DNA of 32,252 bases, from contig CAKRZX010000025.1 of the NCBI GenBank assembly GCA_934434555.1, positions 1-32,252 of the forward strand. The letters run 5' to 3'. The notes beneath the pieces were generated by a model. It did not search any database. It saw only the letters and a program-made list of their open reading frames with translations, and was not told where the DNA came from. Shown in pieces: positions 24,762-32,252 of the stretch; the first letter of the stretch is position 1; every line of letters starts with the position of its first letter. This DNA comes from an uncultured Clostridia bacterium. GTDB lineage: Bacteria; Bacillota; Clostridia; Christensenellales; QALW01. The translations under genes were made by a program, and so were the position numbers.

Positions 24762-25502
24762 TCACAGTATTTTTTCGCCGCTGTCGGCATCGCAGTACAT
24801 TATTGCATTGCTATGCGTACGCAATACCGTTGCCGGGCAGCTTTCGCCTATTTGCTCATTAACCGTATCATAAACCGCCTGTGCCTTTGTTTTTGCCGGA
24901 ACAACGCAGAACATATAATCTGCGCTTACCATTTGCGGCACCGTAAGCGTAAAGGCATATTCAGGTACCGAATCCAAATCCTTAAAGCAGCCGTCATGCA
25001 CCTGCTGCATACGGCATACTCCGTCAAGCGCAACCTTCTTGATTCTCTTTGAATCGTTAAAATCCGCAACTCCGGGGTCGTTAAAGGCAATGTGTCCGTT
25101 TTCGCCTATGCCCAGGCAAACAATATCTATGTGATTTTCACTAAGCAGCTTTTCATATTCAAGTCCGTAATCCGCAACATAGTATACGTTTTTGAAATTC
25201 ACCTTCCCGAATATATGCCCGTGAAGATAATTTGCAAAGCTTGCGCTGTCTTCTTTTTTCAGCCCCACATACTCATCCATATGAAACGCATTTATTCGTT
25301 TCCATTCTATCGGATGCTTTATAAGGCTGTCAAGCATATCGTTTTGTGACGGAGCCGCCGCAAAGACCATATTGATGCTTTCTTTTTTTCCTAAAAGTGC
25401 ATTTGTGCACGCCGCAATATCATCTGCCGCCCTTTCTCCCATTTCCGCGCGTGTTTCGTAAATGTTTATTTTAAGCTTATCCTTTTTGATACTTTTAATC
25501 AT
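24762..25502 (-). CDS. NagB-like glucosamine-6-phosphate deaminase family protein
   Basis: 246 residues from the ATG at 25502, which has GAGAGGTG six bases upstream; an in-frame GTG at 25511 lies inside that site. The family converts glucosamine-6-phosphate to fructose-6-phosphate and ammonia. FHMDEYVGL keeps the catalytic Asp (D76). In the next block, E. coli NagB reads D-G-H-I-A-F-N-E-P with catalytic D141, H143 and E148. This protein reads GENGHIAFNDP, so the D141 equivalent is N135 and the E148 equivalent is D142, while H137 is kept. It is shorter than E. coli NagB (266). This resembles a NagB-like subfamily that I recall being adjacent to Gfo/Idh genes. First gene of the operon, divergent from an AraC regulator. 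The classical reaction should not be assumed. Confidence 0.85.
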   Translation of the reverse strand: MIKSIKKDKLKINIYETRAEMGERAADDIAACTNALLGKKESINMVFAAAPSQNDMLDSLIKHPIEWKRINAFHMDEYVGLKKEDSASFANYLHGHIFGKVNFKNVYYVADYGLEYEKLLSENHIDIVCLGIGENGHIAFNDPGVADFNDSKRIKKVALDGVCRMQQVHDGCFKDLDSVPEYAFTLTVPQMVSADYMFCVVPAKTKAQAVYDTVNEQIGESCPATVLRTHSNAIMYCDADSGEKIL

Positions 25503-25523
25503 AGCTTTCACCTCTCTGTATTT

Positions 25524-25529
25524 ATTATA
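25524..25529 (-). promoter_or_regulatory. -10 of the amino-sugar operon promoter
   Basis: TATAAT on the minus strand, 21 bases before the NagB-like start codon. No good -35 lies 16-18 bases upstream, which fits a promoter that needs an activator. Confidence 0.55.
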
Positions 25530-25551
25530 CCGCTTATTGATTTACAATAAA

Positions 25552-25584
25552 ATTGCAAATACAAATAAATATATTGCAAATACA
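25552..25584. promoter_or_regulatory. Direct repeats, likely AraC-regulator binding site
   Basis: ATTGCAAATACA occurs at 25552-25563 and again at 25573-25584, exactly 21 bases apart (two helical turns), the arrangement of AraC-family half-sites. The second copy overlaps the -35 of the araC-like promoter; the first is upstream of the operon's -10. Confidence 0.75.
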
Positions 25585-25602
25585 GCACCTTTGTGTTATA
25601 CT
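25574..25602 (+). promoter_or_regulatory. Promoter of the AraC-family gene
   Basis: TTGCAA (25574-25579), a 17-base spacer and TATACT (25597-25602). The -35 is part of the second direct repeat, so the regulator probably limits its own synthesis. Confidence 0.65.
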
Positions 25603-25618
25603 GTACTAAGGTGATTAT

Positions 25619-26437
25619 ATGGAAAACGAAATTTCTTTCGGCAACAGACTGCTTTCGTTCAAGCACACCGCCACCGAAAATCCGAATCCGCAGGACGCAG
25701 AATTCAAAAGCCACAGCCATGCCACGGTTGAAGTATTCTATTTTCTTTGCGGCAAGGCGCGGTATGCGGTTGAGGGCAATATCTATCTGTTAAAGCGCGG
25801 TTCGGTGCTTATAATGGCAAGCGGACAGACACACAATCTTTTACTTGAACCCTGTGCAAAATATGAGCGCACAGTTCTGCAAATTGACCCAGCGGCTCTT
25901 CCGGCTCAATTTGAAACAGTAAGCCGATACATCTTTTCGGGACATAACTATTTTGAACTTTCCCATGTTCAGCAGGTTTGGTTTGAAGAAAGTTGCGCTT
26001 TTATTTCTTCCTATGAGAAGAACACCGACTTGCTTATGCATTTTCTGCCATTGCTTTTTGCAATGCTTTCAACAAATATTCAATCGGAAAATCATATTCA
26101 GGACGAAGCGGTTATGCGCACGATTAACTACATCAACGAAAATCTTTCTTCCGAACTTAGCCTTGATAACATAGCCGCGTCGGTTTATTTCAGCAAGGCA
26201 TTTATCAACCGCCGATTTCGCGAGATTATGGGTTGTTCCGTGTGGGATTACGTTGTGCGCCGCCGCATTTTCACCGCCCGCGAAAAAATATTTTCCGACG
26301 GCAATATTACCGCCGCATTTGAAAGCAGCGGATTTTTTGATTATTCTTCGTTTTTCCGCGCGTACAAAAAAGTTGTGGGCCTTTCGCCCCGCGACGACCT
26401 GAAAAATCACAGAGCAAAAAAAAAACCAACCGTGTGA
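25619..26437 (+). CDS. AraC-family transcriptional regulator
   Basis: 272 residues. An N-terminal cupin-type sensor domain (KSHSHATVEVFYFLCGKARY and RGSVLIMASGQTHNL) probably binds a sugar. The C-terminal double helix-turn-helix domain (about 166-268) carries LDNIAASVYFSKAFINRRFR and the FDYSSFFRAYKKVVGLSPRD signature. It is divergent from the NagB-like operon, with direct repeats between them, and most likely activates that operon. ATG start after AAGGTG. Confidence 0.95.
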   Translation: MENEISFGNRLLSFKHTATENPNPQDAEFKSHSHATVEVFYFLCGKARYAVEGNIYLLKRGSVLIMASGQTHNLLLEPCAKYERTVLQIDPAALPAQFETVSRYIFSGHNYFELSHVQQVWFEESCAFISSYEKNTDLLMHFLPLLFAMLSTNIQSENHIQDEAVMRTINYINENLSSELSLDNIAASVYFSKAFINRRFREIMGCSVWDYVVRRRIFTAREKIFSDGNITAAFESSGFFDYSSFFRAYKKVVGLSPRDDLKNHRAKKKPTV

Positions 26438-26447
26438 ATCCGGTCGG
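26416..26447 (-). terminator. Terminator left over from the truncated gene
   Basis: On the minus strand CCGACCG, an eight-base loop, CGGTTGG (one G-U pair) and a ten-T tract. It directly follows the stop codon of the fragment at 26455-26619 and overlaps the end of the AraC gene. Confidence 0.7.
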
Positions 26448-26454
26448 CTTTTGC

Positions 26455-26619
26455 TCAGTATTCTACAACCGCGCAGCCTATGCGCATTGCGTCGATTTCA
26501 AGGTTGATATAGGCAAATCCGTCTGAAATCTTTGCTTCAAGTTCTTTTTCGTTCCGCGCGTCAAAGTACCGTGCGCAGGGAATGTGTTTTACTTTAAGCA
26601 CGTCGTGCAAATTAAACTT
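26455..26619 (-). pseudogene. C-terminal remnant of a truncated gene
   Basis: 54 codons remain open, ending VVEY and stop. The frame is closed upstream by TGA at 26620-26622 and has no ATG except a late internal one; possible TTG and GTG starts lack a fitting ribosome site. The text (KHIPCARYFDARNEKELEAK and the DAMRIGCAVVEY end) reads like real protein in the codon style of the genes to its left, and a terminator follows. I do not recognise the family. Probably the tail of a gene cut when the block to the right was inserted or rearranged. Confidence 0.6.
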
Positions 26620-26737
26620 TCAACTGCCCCCCTGGCAGAAAAAATAATGTTCAAAGAGGCAAACTCGTGATACAATTTTCCCTTTTGAGTTTTTTATGGT
26701 TTTTGTTTTTTATAAGAGTTTTTCCTTTATATCAGCC
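26620..26737. other. Junction region without a gene
   Basis: A/T-rich; between the truncated gene and the end of the wall-anchored protein gene. It holds a C-run (26627-26632), T-rich stretches, and an inverted repeat GCCTTA/TAAGGC (26735-26749) that straddles the stop codon of the next gene and is followed on the plus strand by ATTTTTAC. No convincing promoter or gene. Confidence 0.5.
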
Positions 26738-29700
26738 TTATTTTAAGGCATTTTTACTTTTTTTCTTGTTTGCAACGCAAAGCACAGCCAGAACACCGCC
26801 GCTTACGAACAGAACGGCAAGCCACAGAGCAAGACTGCTGTTATCGCCGGTCTGCGGAGAAGAGGTATTGCCGGGCTTGTTGGGCTGATCGGCCGAACCG
26901 TTTCCGGAACCGGTCGCAGGAATTTCAACGGCAGCCTTCTTATAACCGCAGACGGTACATCCCTCGTGCCTGGAGCCTTTGTCGGTTGCGGTCGCTTCCT
27001 TGTCGGTAACCCACTTGAATGTGTGTGATGCCGTGTCCGCCTTGTCCCCGCAGGCACATTCGTGCCAGTGATTTGTTCCGTCACACTTCCACGCCGTACC
27101 GTAGCTGTGAGTATGGGAAGCTGCCGTGGGTGTCATCGTCAGATCCGTTTCGACCCAAAAACTCTGCGTATCGCCGTCATCACCTACACGAGTGTAATTC
27201 ACTTCCTGCCCGTTGATTTTCAGCGTGGCATCGGGAGAGATGTCAGCGGTATAGGCAGTCACATATACACCGTAATGATAGGTCTTTCCGGCTTCAAAAG
27301 CGGTGATTTTGTTTTTATAAATATCGCCTCCCCATTCCGGCTCCGTGGAAATGATACCTGTGTCGCTGTCAAGGCTCCACCACTCACATCTGAAAGCATA
27401 GGCTGCATCATCGGGTACCGATCCCGCGAATATCGGCTTATCGCCGTCCTTAAAACTGACGGTGACACCATTTATTTCAACCGAATCAATTACCGTCGGG
27501 TTAATCGAGGCGATCGGCGTAAGCGATTTAACATTGGGAAGACTCAGGTATCCGTCTGTGGCGGGAACCGCTGTCACTGAGTTTCCGTTCACCGTAGCGG
27601 CGACTTCTCTGCCGAAGTCATATCCCCTTTCAGGCATCAGCATAACGGAATATACATATTTTTTTCCGCTTTCAAGCGTAGTAACGGTCGGCAAAGTGCT
27701 GTACGCCCCGCCGTCGGAATACCATGCGGCAACGGGCACATCGTTTTCATCCAACTCCTGCCAGTATTCATTGGCAATCCGGTATTTGCCCTGATCGGCG
27801 ACTGCTACGGTGGCTGTGGCCCGGGGTGCGTCACCAGGTTTATAATCGAGTTTCACATTCTCTACGGCGGCGGAGGTAATGGCGTTTGGCTGACCTGCGT
27901 TCGGAAGGTCAAATGTGTAAATTCTTTTAATGTGCAGTTCTTTGCCCGATTCCTTTATTTCAAGCTTTTTGTGGCTTCTCGGTGTGCCCCATTCGTCTTC
28001 TCCGACGAAAACAACAGTCTCGTCATTGCTGAAAGAATAACCGCTGTCGGCGGCAAGGACAACATCATATTGATAGCTGTTGCCTGCTTCAAAATTGATA
28101 ATACGCTCATCAGCCGGAAGAGCTGCCATCTTATCCGAGTCGGAGTACCAGCGGCGTCCTGTTTCATACCATTGGCCGCCGCCTTCCGGCCGGCGAATCT
28201 CAGTCCAACACTCATAGGCAACGGTACAGTTGCCCCTTGATACGGATGCCGCTGCGCGAGGAGTGCCATCTGCTTTGTAGCTGATATTCTCATAGTCCAG
28301 CGTCACATTCTCCACAGCGGCGGGGGTAGTAGCCGCCGCAATCTTCACGGGCGTATCACTGCGCAACTGGCATCGGTCTGTGTCAGCGCCGGTAATCTCC
28401 ATACCGTCTCCCAGATTGAACTGTGTCAGTTTCAGCGCAATATTCCCGGCGCAGCCGGTGTCAAAGGAAGAGATGCCTCCGTTGAAGGTCGCCTCACGAC
28501 CGTCGCCCCATATTTTTACGAGCGGCGTGGGAAAACCGTCCTCTGTGTTCATGGGGAACACAGTGGGCTCGATCTCTCCCCAATCCCATGCAACATCCAG
28601 CGTACCGCTGTTAACGGTAAGCTTAGTCAGCCAAAGAGCAGGGCTGGTATACAGTGTTCCGGATTCGAGCTTATTCACCGGCTCACGGATGGTAAGCGTG
28701 GCGTTCGATAAGGTCATTTCTTTGGCAAGGATATACCGCGTCTGTACCGTACCGCCGGAAATATTGACCGTGTCGGGCAGCATGCTTCCTGTTCTTACCG
28801 TACCGCCGGTCACGGTGAACTTTTTCATAGAGAAGTTACTGTTTTCAGCATAAAGCGCACCGCCGTTCACTTCGATGCTGCCGGCGATTTCCGTATTGGA
28901 GGTAACAACCTCCTTGGTCGCACCTACGCCTCCCTTTTCAACACGGAGTTTACCGCCGCTGAGCTTTATGCCGCCTGCGCTGACGGAAATACCATTGGTG
29001 GCTGCGACCGTAACCTCACCATTGTGGGAAACGAGCAGATCTCCTGTATATGTCTGAATTGCATAGGCAAGACCTCCGCCGTCCATGGCAGGAACGCATT
29101 TGGCGGTCAGCGTTCCGTCGCCGGTGACTGAAATGCTGCCCTTGGACACGGTTACGCCATCGGAAAAGGATTTTCTTGGATTCTGCGGATCTTCCGTATC
29201 ATAGGATTCTCCGCCGATGGCTGTAAGCGAACCGCCGGTTATCAGCAAGATCTTGCTGCGCCTGCTGCTGTTGTCCATACGAACACCGACGGAGAAAGCG
29301 CAGTCGGCTGAGTATGCCGTTCCGCCCTGAGCAGTGATATGGCCGCCCTCAATTTCAAAGTCGCCGTCTGCTACGCCGATGGCACAGGAATAAGTCCATG
29401 CTTCACCGGTGTTTTTATGGGTACCGGAGGTAACGGACAGGGTGCCTGTACCCTTAGCTCCGCCCTTAACTTTCAGGTCGCCCATAGCTTCCAAAGCGGT
29501 TATTACCATATGCATATTATATCCACCATCTTCTGCTATCGCAGCATCGCCGCCGGTAATTGTGTTCGTTGTGCCGTCAGCCAACACAATGGTGGTTCTG
29601 TCCGGTAGCTTAACAGCCGTGGCAGCCTTGGTGGTGAAGTCGATGCCCCTGAGGGTCAAAGTCTTGGTGCCGTTATCCCAAGTGGAATCGGCAGCACCGA

Positions 29701-29875
29701 AGGACTTATACTGATTGAGCAGAGCAATCGCCGCCGCACCGCCGTCGGAAGCGGTGAAGTCCGCCGTTTCTGTTGCCGGGTCTGCGGCAAACACCGTCAT
29801 CGTCACCGGCGACAGCGCCATGCAAAGCGCCAGCAGGACTGTCAGCAGCTTTGTCTTAATCGCTTTATTCTTCAT
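26738..29875 (-). CDS. Large wall-anchored surface protein with beta-helix-like repeats
   Basis: About 1045 residues from the ATG at 29875 (MKNKAIKTKLLTVLLALCMA, a clear signal peptide). Residues about 60-480 are strand-rich and Gly/Thr-rich, with phrases such as LTVTSGT, ITGGSLTAIGG and LTISEVNGG-like turns recurring, as in a right-handed parallel beta-helix. The middle (about 500-900) has four related modules beginning near VENVTLDYE, VENVKLDYK and VDSVEINGV, each with a W-Y-S-D-type segment. Near the C-terminus is the Firmicute surface module rich in His, Cys and Trp (GTNHWHECACGDK, CTVCGYKK), then SPQTGD (1006-1011), a hydrophobic span and KKK: a sortase signal. Function unknown; adhesion or glycan binding is plausible. 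Last gene of the operon. Confidence 0.82.
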   Translation of the reverse strand: MKNKAIKTKLLTVLLALCMALSPVTMTVFAADPATETADFTASDGGAAAIALLNQYKSFGAADSTWDNGTKTLTLRGIDFTTKAATAVKLPDRTTIVLADGTTNTITGGDAAIAEDGGYNMHMVITALEAMGDLKVKGGAKGTGTLSVTSGTHKNTGEAWTYSCAIGVADGDFEIEGGHITAQGGTAYSADCAFSVGVRMDNSSRRSKILLITGGSLTAIGGESYDTEDPQNPRKSFSDGVTVSKGSISVTGDGTLTAKCVPAMDGGGLAYAIQTYTGDLLVSHNGEVTVAATNGISVSAGGIKLSGGKLRVEKGGVGATKEVVTSNTEIAGSIEVNGGALYAENSNFSMKKFTVTGGTVRTGSMLPDTVNISGGTVQTRYILAKEMTLSNATLTIREPVNKLESGTLYTSPALWLTKLTVNSGTLDVAWDWGEIEPTVFPMNTEDGFPTPLVKIWGDGREATFNGGISSFDTGCAGNIALKLTQFNLGDGMEITGADTDRCQLRSDTPVKIAAATTPAAVENVTLDYENISYKADGTPRAAASVSRGNCTVAYECWTEIRRPEGGGQWYETGRRWYSDSDKMAALPADERIINFEAGNSYQYDVVLAADSGYSFSNDETVVFVGEDEWGTPRSHKKLEIKESGKELHIKRIYTFDLPNAGQPNAITSAAVENVKLDYKPGDAPRATATVAVADQGKYRIANEYWQELDENDVPVAAWYSDGGAYSTLPTVTTLESGKKYVYSVMLMPERGYDFGREVAATVNGNSVTAVPATDGYLSLPNVKSLTPIASINPTVIDSVEINGVTVSFKDGDKPIFAGSVPDDAAYAFRCEWWSLDSDTGIISTEPEWGGDIYKNKITAFEAGKTYHYGVYVTAYTADISPDATLKINGQEVNYTRVGDDGDTQSFWVETDLTMTPTAASHTHSYGTAWKCDGTNHWHECACGDKADTASHTFKWVTDKEATATDKGSRHEGCTVCGYKKAAVEIPATGSGNGSADQPNKPGNTSSPQTGDNSSLALWLAVLFVSGGVLAVLCVANKKKSKNALK

Positions 29876-29892
29876 AGTCTTAGCTTCCTTTC

Positions 29893-30480
29893 TTACAGTT
29901 TTTCTCCGCACTCGGAGCAGAAAACACTGTTTTGTTTAACATCGGCGCCGCAGTTCGGGCATTTTCTGCTGAGCTTTGTTCCGCAGTGATCGCAGAATTT
30001 TGCGTCGGCGGATAGCTGCGCTTTGCAGTTCGGGCATACGATCATGCCTGCCGCCACTGTCTGACCGGCTCCGGTCACGACCACGGACTTTCCGCCGGTC
30101 ATAATGGTGTTTTCTATCACCTGAAACACCTCGCCGGGGAGCTTTTTCTGCTTGAACGCACCCATACCGGCGGTGATCGCCAGCGGCCATGCCACAAACA
30201 AACCGATGGCACCTGCTCCTATTTTATCTGACCACTGACCTTCGCCGATGCTGACATTCAGCTTGTCGCCCATCACTGCCATTTGCACGGTGATCGCCAG
30301 CCGCATTCCGGTAAGGGTTTTCCAGCCGTCCTTCGGCTGGCTTGCCTGCATAACATAGCCGTCCGTTGTCTGTGAGCTCTGCACCTCCATGCCTTTCTCG
30401 GTGCGGAAGAAGTTTTCCAGCCGGGTAACGATCTGTGACACCTCTGTGCCGTTCAACATAAATACTTTTGACTCATTCAT
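29893..30480 (-). CDS. Double zinc-ribbon membrane protein
   Basis: 195 residues from the ATG at 30480 (GGAGG eight bases upstream). Residues 1-85 are a small alpha/beta domain (FMLNGTEVSQIVTRLENFF), 88-106 look like one membrane segment, and the C-terminus has two zinc ribbons: C149-x2-C152 with C163-x2-C166, and C174-x2-C177 with C188-x2-C191. Zinc-ribbon tails of this kind are common in Firmicute envelope and stress proteins. It lies between a small unknown gene and the anchored surface protein, on the same strand with short gaps (17 bases to the next start), so co-transcribed. Function unknown. Confidence 0.85.
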   Translation of the reverse strand: MNESKVFMLNGTEVSQIVTRLENFFRTEKGMEVQSSQTTDGYVMQASQPKDGWKTLTGMRLAITVQMAVMGDKLNVSIGEGQWSDKIGAGAIGLFVAWPLAITAGMGAFKQKKLPGEVFQVIENTIMTGGKSVVVTGAGQTVAAGMIVCPNCKAQLSADAKFCDHCGTKLSRKCPNCGADVKQNSVFCSECGEKL

Positions 30481-30504
30481 TTTAATTGCCTCCATTCTGA
30501 AATC

Positions 30505-30870
30505 TCAAACAGGTTGTTTTTGGACGAATACCTTGTTTATCACAAGCTCGTTTTCCAAATACTGCGATACGCTGTCGGCTATGGCGGTCGTTGCCCGCCG
30601 GATACCGGCATCCGACAGACCGTCGCAGGGATGTATCATTGTTACGGTCAGTTCCGTCCCCGCTTCCTGCTCATTTACGGAGATAGAGAACCGGCTCAAA
30701 TTACCGTATACCGACATCTCTGCCAAAACGGTGGATGCGTCTGTTTTTTCATATTCGGCTCCGTTTTTGTCCAGCACTTCATAGACGGCGAAGATCACAT
30801 ATTGCCGATTATACGGCAGTGTTATTCTTGTTGTTTTACTGTCCGGCAAAGCGGAAAGCTGCACATTCAT
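30505..30870 (-). CDS. Hypothetical protein, 121 residues
   Basis: I do not recognise this family. The ATG at 30870 is chosen because AGGAGG lies nine bases upstream; the earlier ATG codons are inside that site or lack one. The sequence (MNVQLSALPDSKTTRITLPY) suggests an alternating beta-sheet core with a C-terminal helix (RRATTAIADSVSQYLENELV), and its ending resembles the start of the zinc-ribbon protein's own N-terminal domain only loosely. No signal or membrane segment. Co-transcribed with its neighbours. Confidence 0.75.
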   Translation of the reverse strand: MNVQLSALPDSKTTRITLPYNRQYVIFAVYEVLDKNGAEYEKTDASTVLAEMSVYGNLSRFSISVNEQEAGTELTVTMIHPCDGLSDAGIRRATTAIADSVSQYLENELVINKVFVQKQPV

Positions 30871-30925
30871 CGTTCGGCGCCTCCTTTTCATCACGGTTCT
30901 ATGGTAAACCGCTTTTGTTATAATG

Positions 30926-32008
30926 TTATTGCTTTTCAATATAGCCGCTGATAGGCTCGGCATACATATTGTCGTCGGTCACGGGCTTATAGCGCTTGCC
31001 GTCGTACACATCGGTAAAGCCGTTTGTCGCTTTGTAGATCTCATTTGTTTCGGTATCATACACACGCTCATAGCCGAGAGTGGCGTCACTCTGCTTCTGG
31101 CTCATAATGTCATAGCTTTTGTTGCGGTTCTCCCAGGAGGACATGATACCGTCCATAGTTTCGTTGAAATTTTGGCTGATCTGCTGGGACTGCTTTACCT
31201 GATCGTCGCTTGCCTTAATGGTAGCGGCGACAAAACTGTCGGAAAATTGCAGGGTATTGATACATTTGAGGAGCAGCTCGCTCCAATCCAAAAAGGAATC
31301 CTTGGCTGCCATGACCATTGCTATATTGTACGCCATGTAGTAGCCAATGTCTATTTCCTTAAAATTATTTTCAAAGTCCCAAGCCTGAATGCTACCGAAA
31401 TCCACAATGCTGGCAGTGAACAAGCCCTCGACAGGTCCGCCGGAATCGGTGCATGTGGCGCGGAGGATCTCATCGCCCAGAGCAAGGGTGCCGTAGGCAG
31501 AGGAGGCGGGGCAACGGTCGATAACAGTGAAATCCGGTACAAGGACCTTGAACAGACCCTCGGTGGTCGGATTCTCCAGCACCGGAGCATCGGCAAAATC
31601 CTTGACGAGGGTATTGCCCCTGTTATATGTTTTTTGCCAGTCCTCCTTGCCCTCCTGCGTGTGCAGCAGCGGCGACAGCTTCAGCCGATAAAATATGCAG
31701 TTGCGCGAATCATCGGGGTCGTATGCGACGACAAAAAAGCTCATGTTCGCTCCGCCTGTTTTGACCTGCCAGCCCTTGGGGATGGTGATGCTGAAATCAG
31801 CGGTCTCGTATTTCTCCGTCTCCACGGACTTGGCGGCCGTCGGTGTGATCTTGACGCCCTTTTCCGGCTTATCTGTTTTCGTATCAGACGCTGTTTGTCC
31901 CGGCTTTGTGCTGTCGCTGTCCACACCGGTCTTGCTGCCGCAGGCGGCAAGGAGCAGGGTCATGATTAAAGCCAGCGCAAGCGCCGTAATTCTTTTTGCG
32001 TTCATCAT
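30926..32008 (-). CDS. Lipoprotein of unknown function
   Basis: 360 residues from ATG 32008 (AGGAG six bases upstream; ATG 32005 directly after is also possible). The lipoprotein signal ends LLLAAC with Cys at 23, followed by a Ser/Thr/Lys/Pro-rich linker to about residue 60. The rest is a globular domain (FSITIPKGWQVKTG, later HTQEGKEDWQKTYN, and the ERVYDTETNEIYKATNGFTD end). No enzymatic motif is apparent. The PKGW phrase recalls lipoproteins with a stress or cell-envelope role (PsbP/DUF-type folds), but I cannot assign it. It follows the partial gene by 29 bases and precedes the 121-residue gene; probably co-transcribed. Confidence 0.83.
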   Translation of the reverse strand: MMNAKRITALALALIMTLLLAACGSKTGVDSDSTKPGQTASDTKTDKPEKGVKITPTAAKSVETEKYETADFSITIPKGWQVKTGGANMSFFVVAYDPDDSRNCIFYRLKLSPLLHTQEGKEDWQKTYNRGNTLVKDFADAPVLENPTTEGLFKVLVPDFTVIDRCPASSAYGTLALGDEILRATCTDSGGPVEGLFTASIVDFGSIQAWDFENNFKEIDIGYYMAYNIAMVMAAKDSFLDWSELLLKCINTLQFSDSFVAATIKASDDQVKQSQQISQNFNETMDGIMSSWENRNKSYDIMSQKQSDATLGYERVYDTETNEIYKATNGFTDVYDGKRYKPVTDDNMYAEPISGYIEKQ

Positions 32009-32037
32009 GTTATTCTCCTTTATCACTGTATTAACAT

Positions 32038-32252
32038 TCATTGGTTCTCATAACTGAAACTAAAGTCGGTAATCTTCGGTCTGTTCCATGTCGTAAAGTT
32101 GATATCCTGCGGCGAAAACAGCGTCAGGGTATACAGGGTTTTACTATCCTTTTCAACCGCTATATCGAAATTGATATCAAAATGCTTTTCAAACAGCTTT
32201 TGATCGCCGTCTGCTACCGTAATATCCACTCCGGTCAGCTTTACAGCCTTAT
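32038..32252 (-). CDS. Partial gene, C-terminal end only
   Basis: The frame is open to the window edge, so the start is missing; at least 70 residues remain. The end (VEKDSKTLYTLTLFSPQDIN then SFSYENQ) looks like a small beta-rich domain. It is upstream of the lipoprotein gene on the same strand, so it is probably the previous gene of the same operon. Product unknown. Confidence 0.65.
   Translation of the reverse strand, partial: KAVKLTGVDITVADGDQKLFEKHFDINFDIAVEKDSKTLYTLTLFSPQDINFTTWNRPKITDFSFSYENQ

Noticed and set aside
26735..26749. Terminator for the minus-strand surface protein gene
   Set aside because: The GCCTTA/TAAGGC stem has its T-rich side on the plus strand, so it does not fit a minus-strand terminator.
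27462..28853. Several long plus-strand frames within the wall-anchored protein gene
   Set aside because: Shadows caused by its GC-rich Ala/Thr/Gly codons; no starts or motifs.
30923..31969. Plus-strand 348-residue frame
   Set aside because: Antisense to the lipoprotein gene, which has signal peptide, lipobox and ribosome site.

Overview
The window looks like chromosomal DNA of a low-to-mid GC Firmicute, most likely an uncultured gut clostridium. This rests on strong AGGAGG-type ribosome sites, TTGACA/TATAAT promoters, a perfect CIRCE operator before groESL, a type III glutamine synthetase, ArgR-like boxes before argG, and PQTGD-type cell-wall sorting signals. The genus is not determinable from what I can see.

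Layout. 1-466: tandem GC-hairpin repeats and the argH terminator. 467-3064: argG-argH, translationally coupled, with a clear promoter and ArgR-type sites. 3210-6229: a GH28-like glycosidase and a LysR regulator, divergent from a LUD-domain protein. 6241-6715: a regular array of six ~80-bp hairpin units, between the LUD gene and the next terminator. 6914-9067: a secreted, probably wall-anchored SGNH/CE2-like esterase. 9106-11594: a small cassette (XRE repressor, Pro/Thr-rich lipoprotein, hypothetical protein) flanked by ~226-bp hairpin repeats. 11699-18854: housekeeping and orphan genes (glnN, an aminotransferase, a NYN-domain protein, a mutarotase-like protein, a metallophosphoesterase, a hypothetical protein). 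18961-20974: groESL under CIRCE.

21085-21744: a PqqD-like domain fused to an ER-type (Ser-His) S26 peptidase. 21719-25502: a four-gene operon (NagB-like deaminase, two Gfo/Idh/MocA oxidoreductases, NagA-like deacetylase) divergent from an AraC regulator, with two 12-bp direct repeats 21 bp apart in the intergenic region. The NagB-like protein has replacements at two positions that are catalytic in E. coli NagB, so its substrate may not be plain glucosamine-6-phosphate.

A truncated gene end at 26455-26619 marks a probable junction. Beyond it lies a minus-strand block (26738 to the window end) whose base and codon choice looks different by eye: a partial gene, a lipoprotein, a small unknown protein, a double zinc-ribbon membrane protein, and a ~1045-residue repetitive wall-anchored protein.

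The candidates I find most unusual are the PqqD-S26 fusion, the 80-bp hairpin array, the amino-sugar operon with the altered NagB, and the repeat-flanked repressor/lipoprotein cassette with two palindromic operators. No tRNA, rRNA, transposase, integrase or CRISPR array was recognised.
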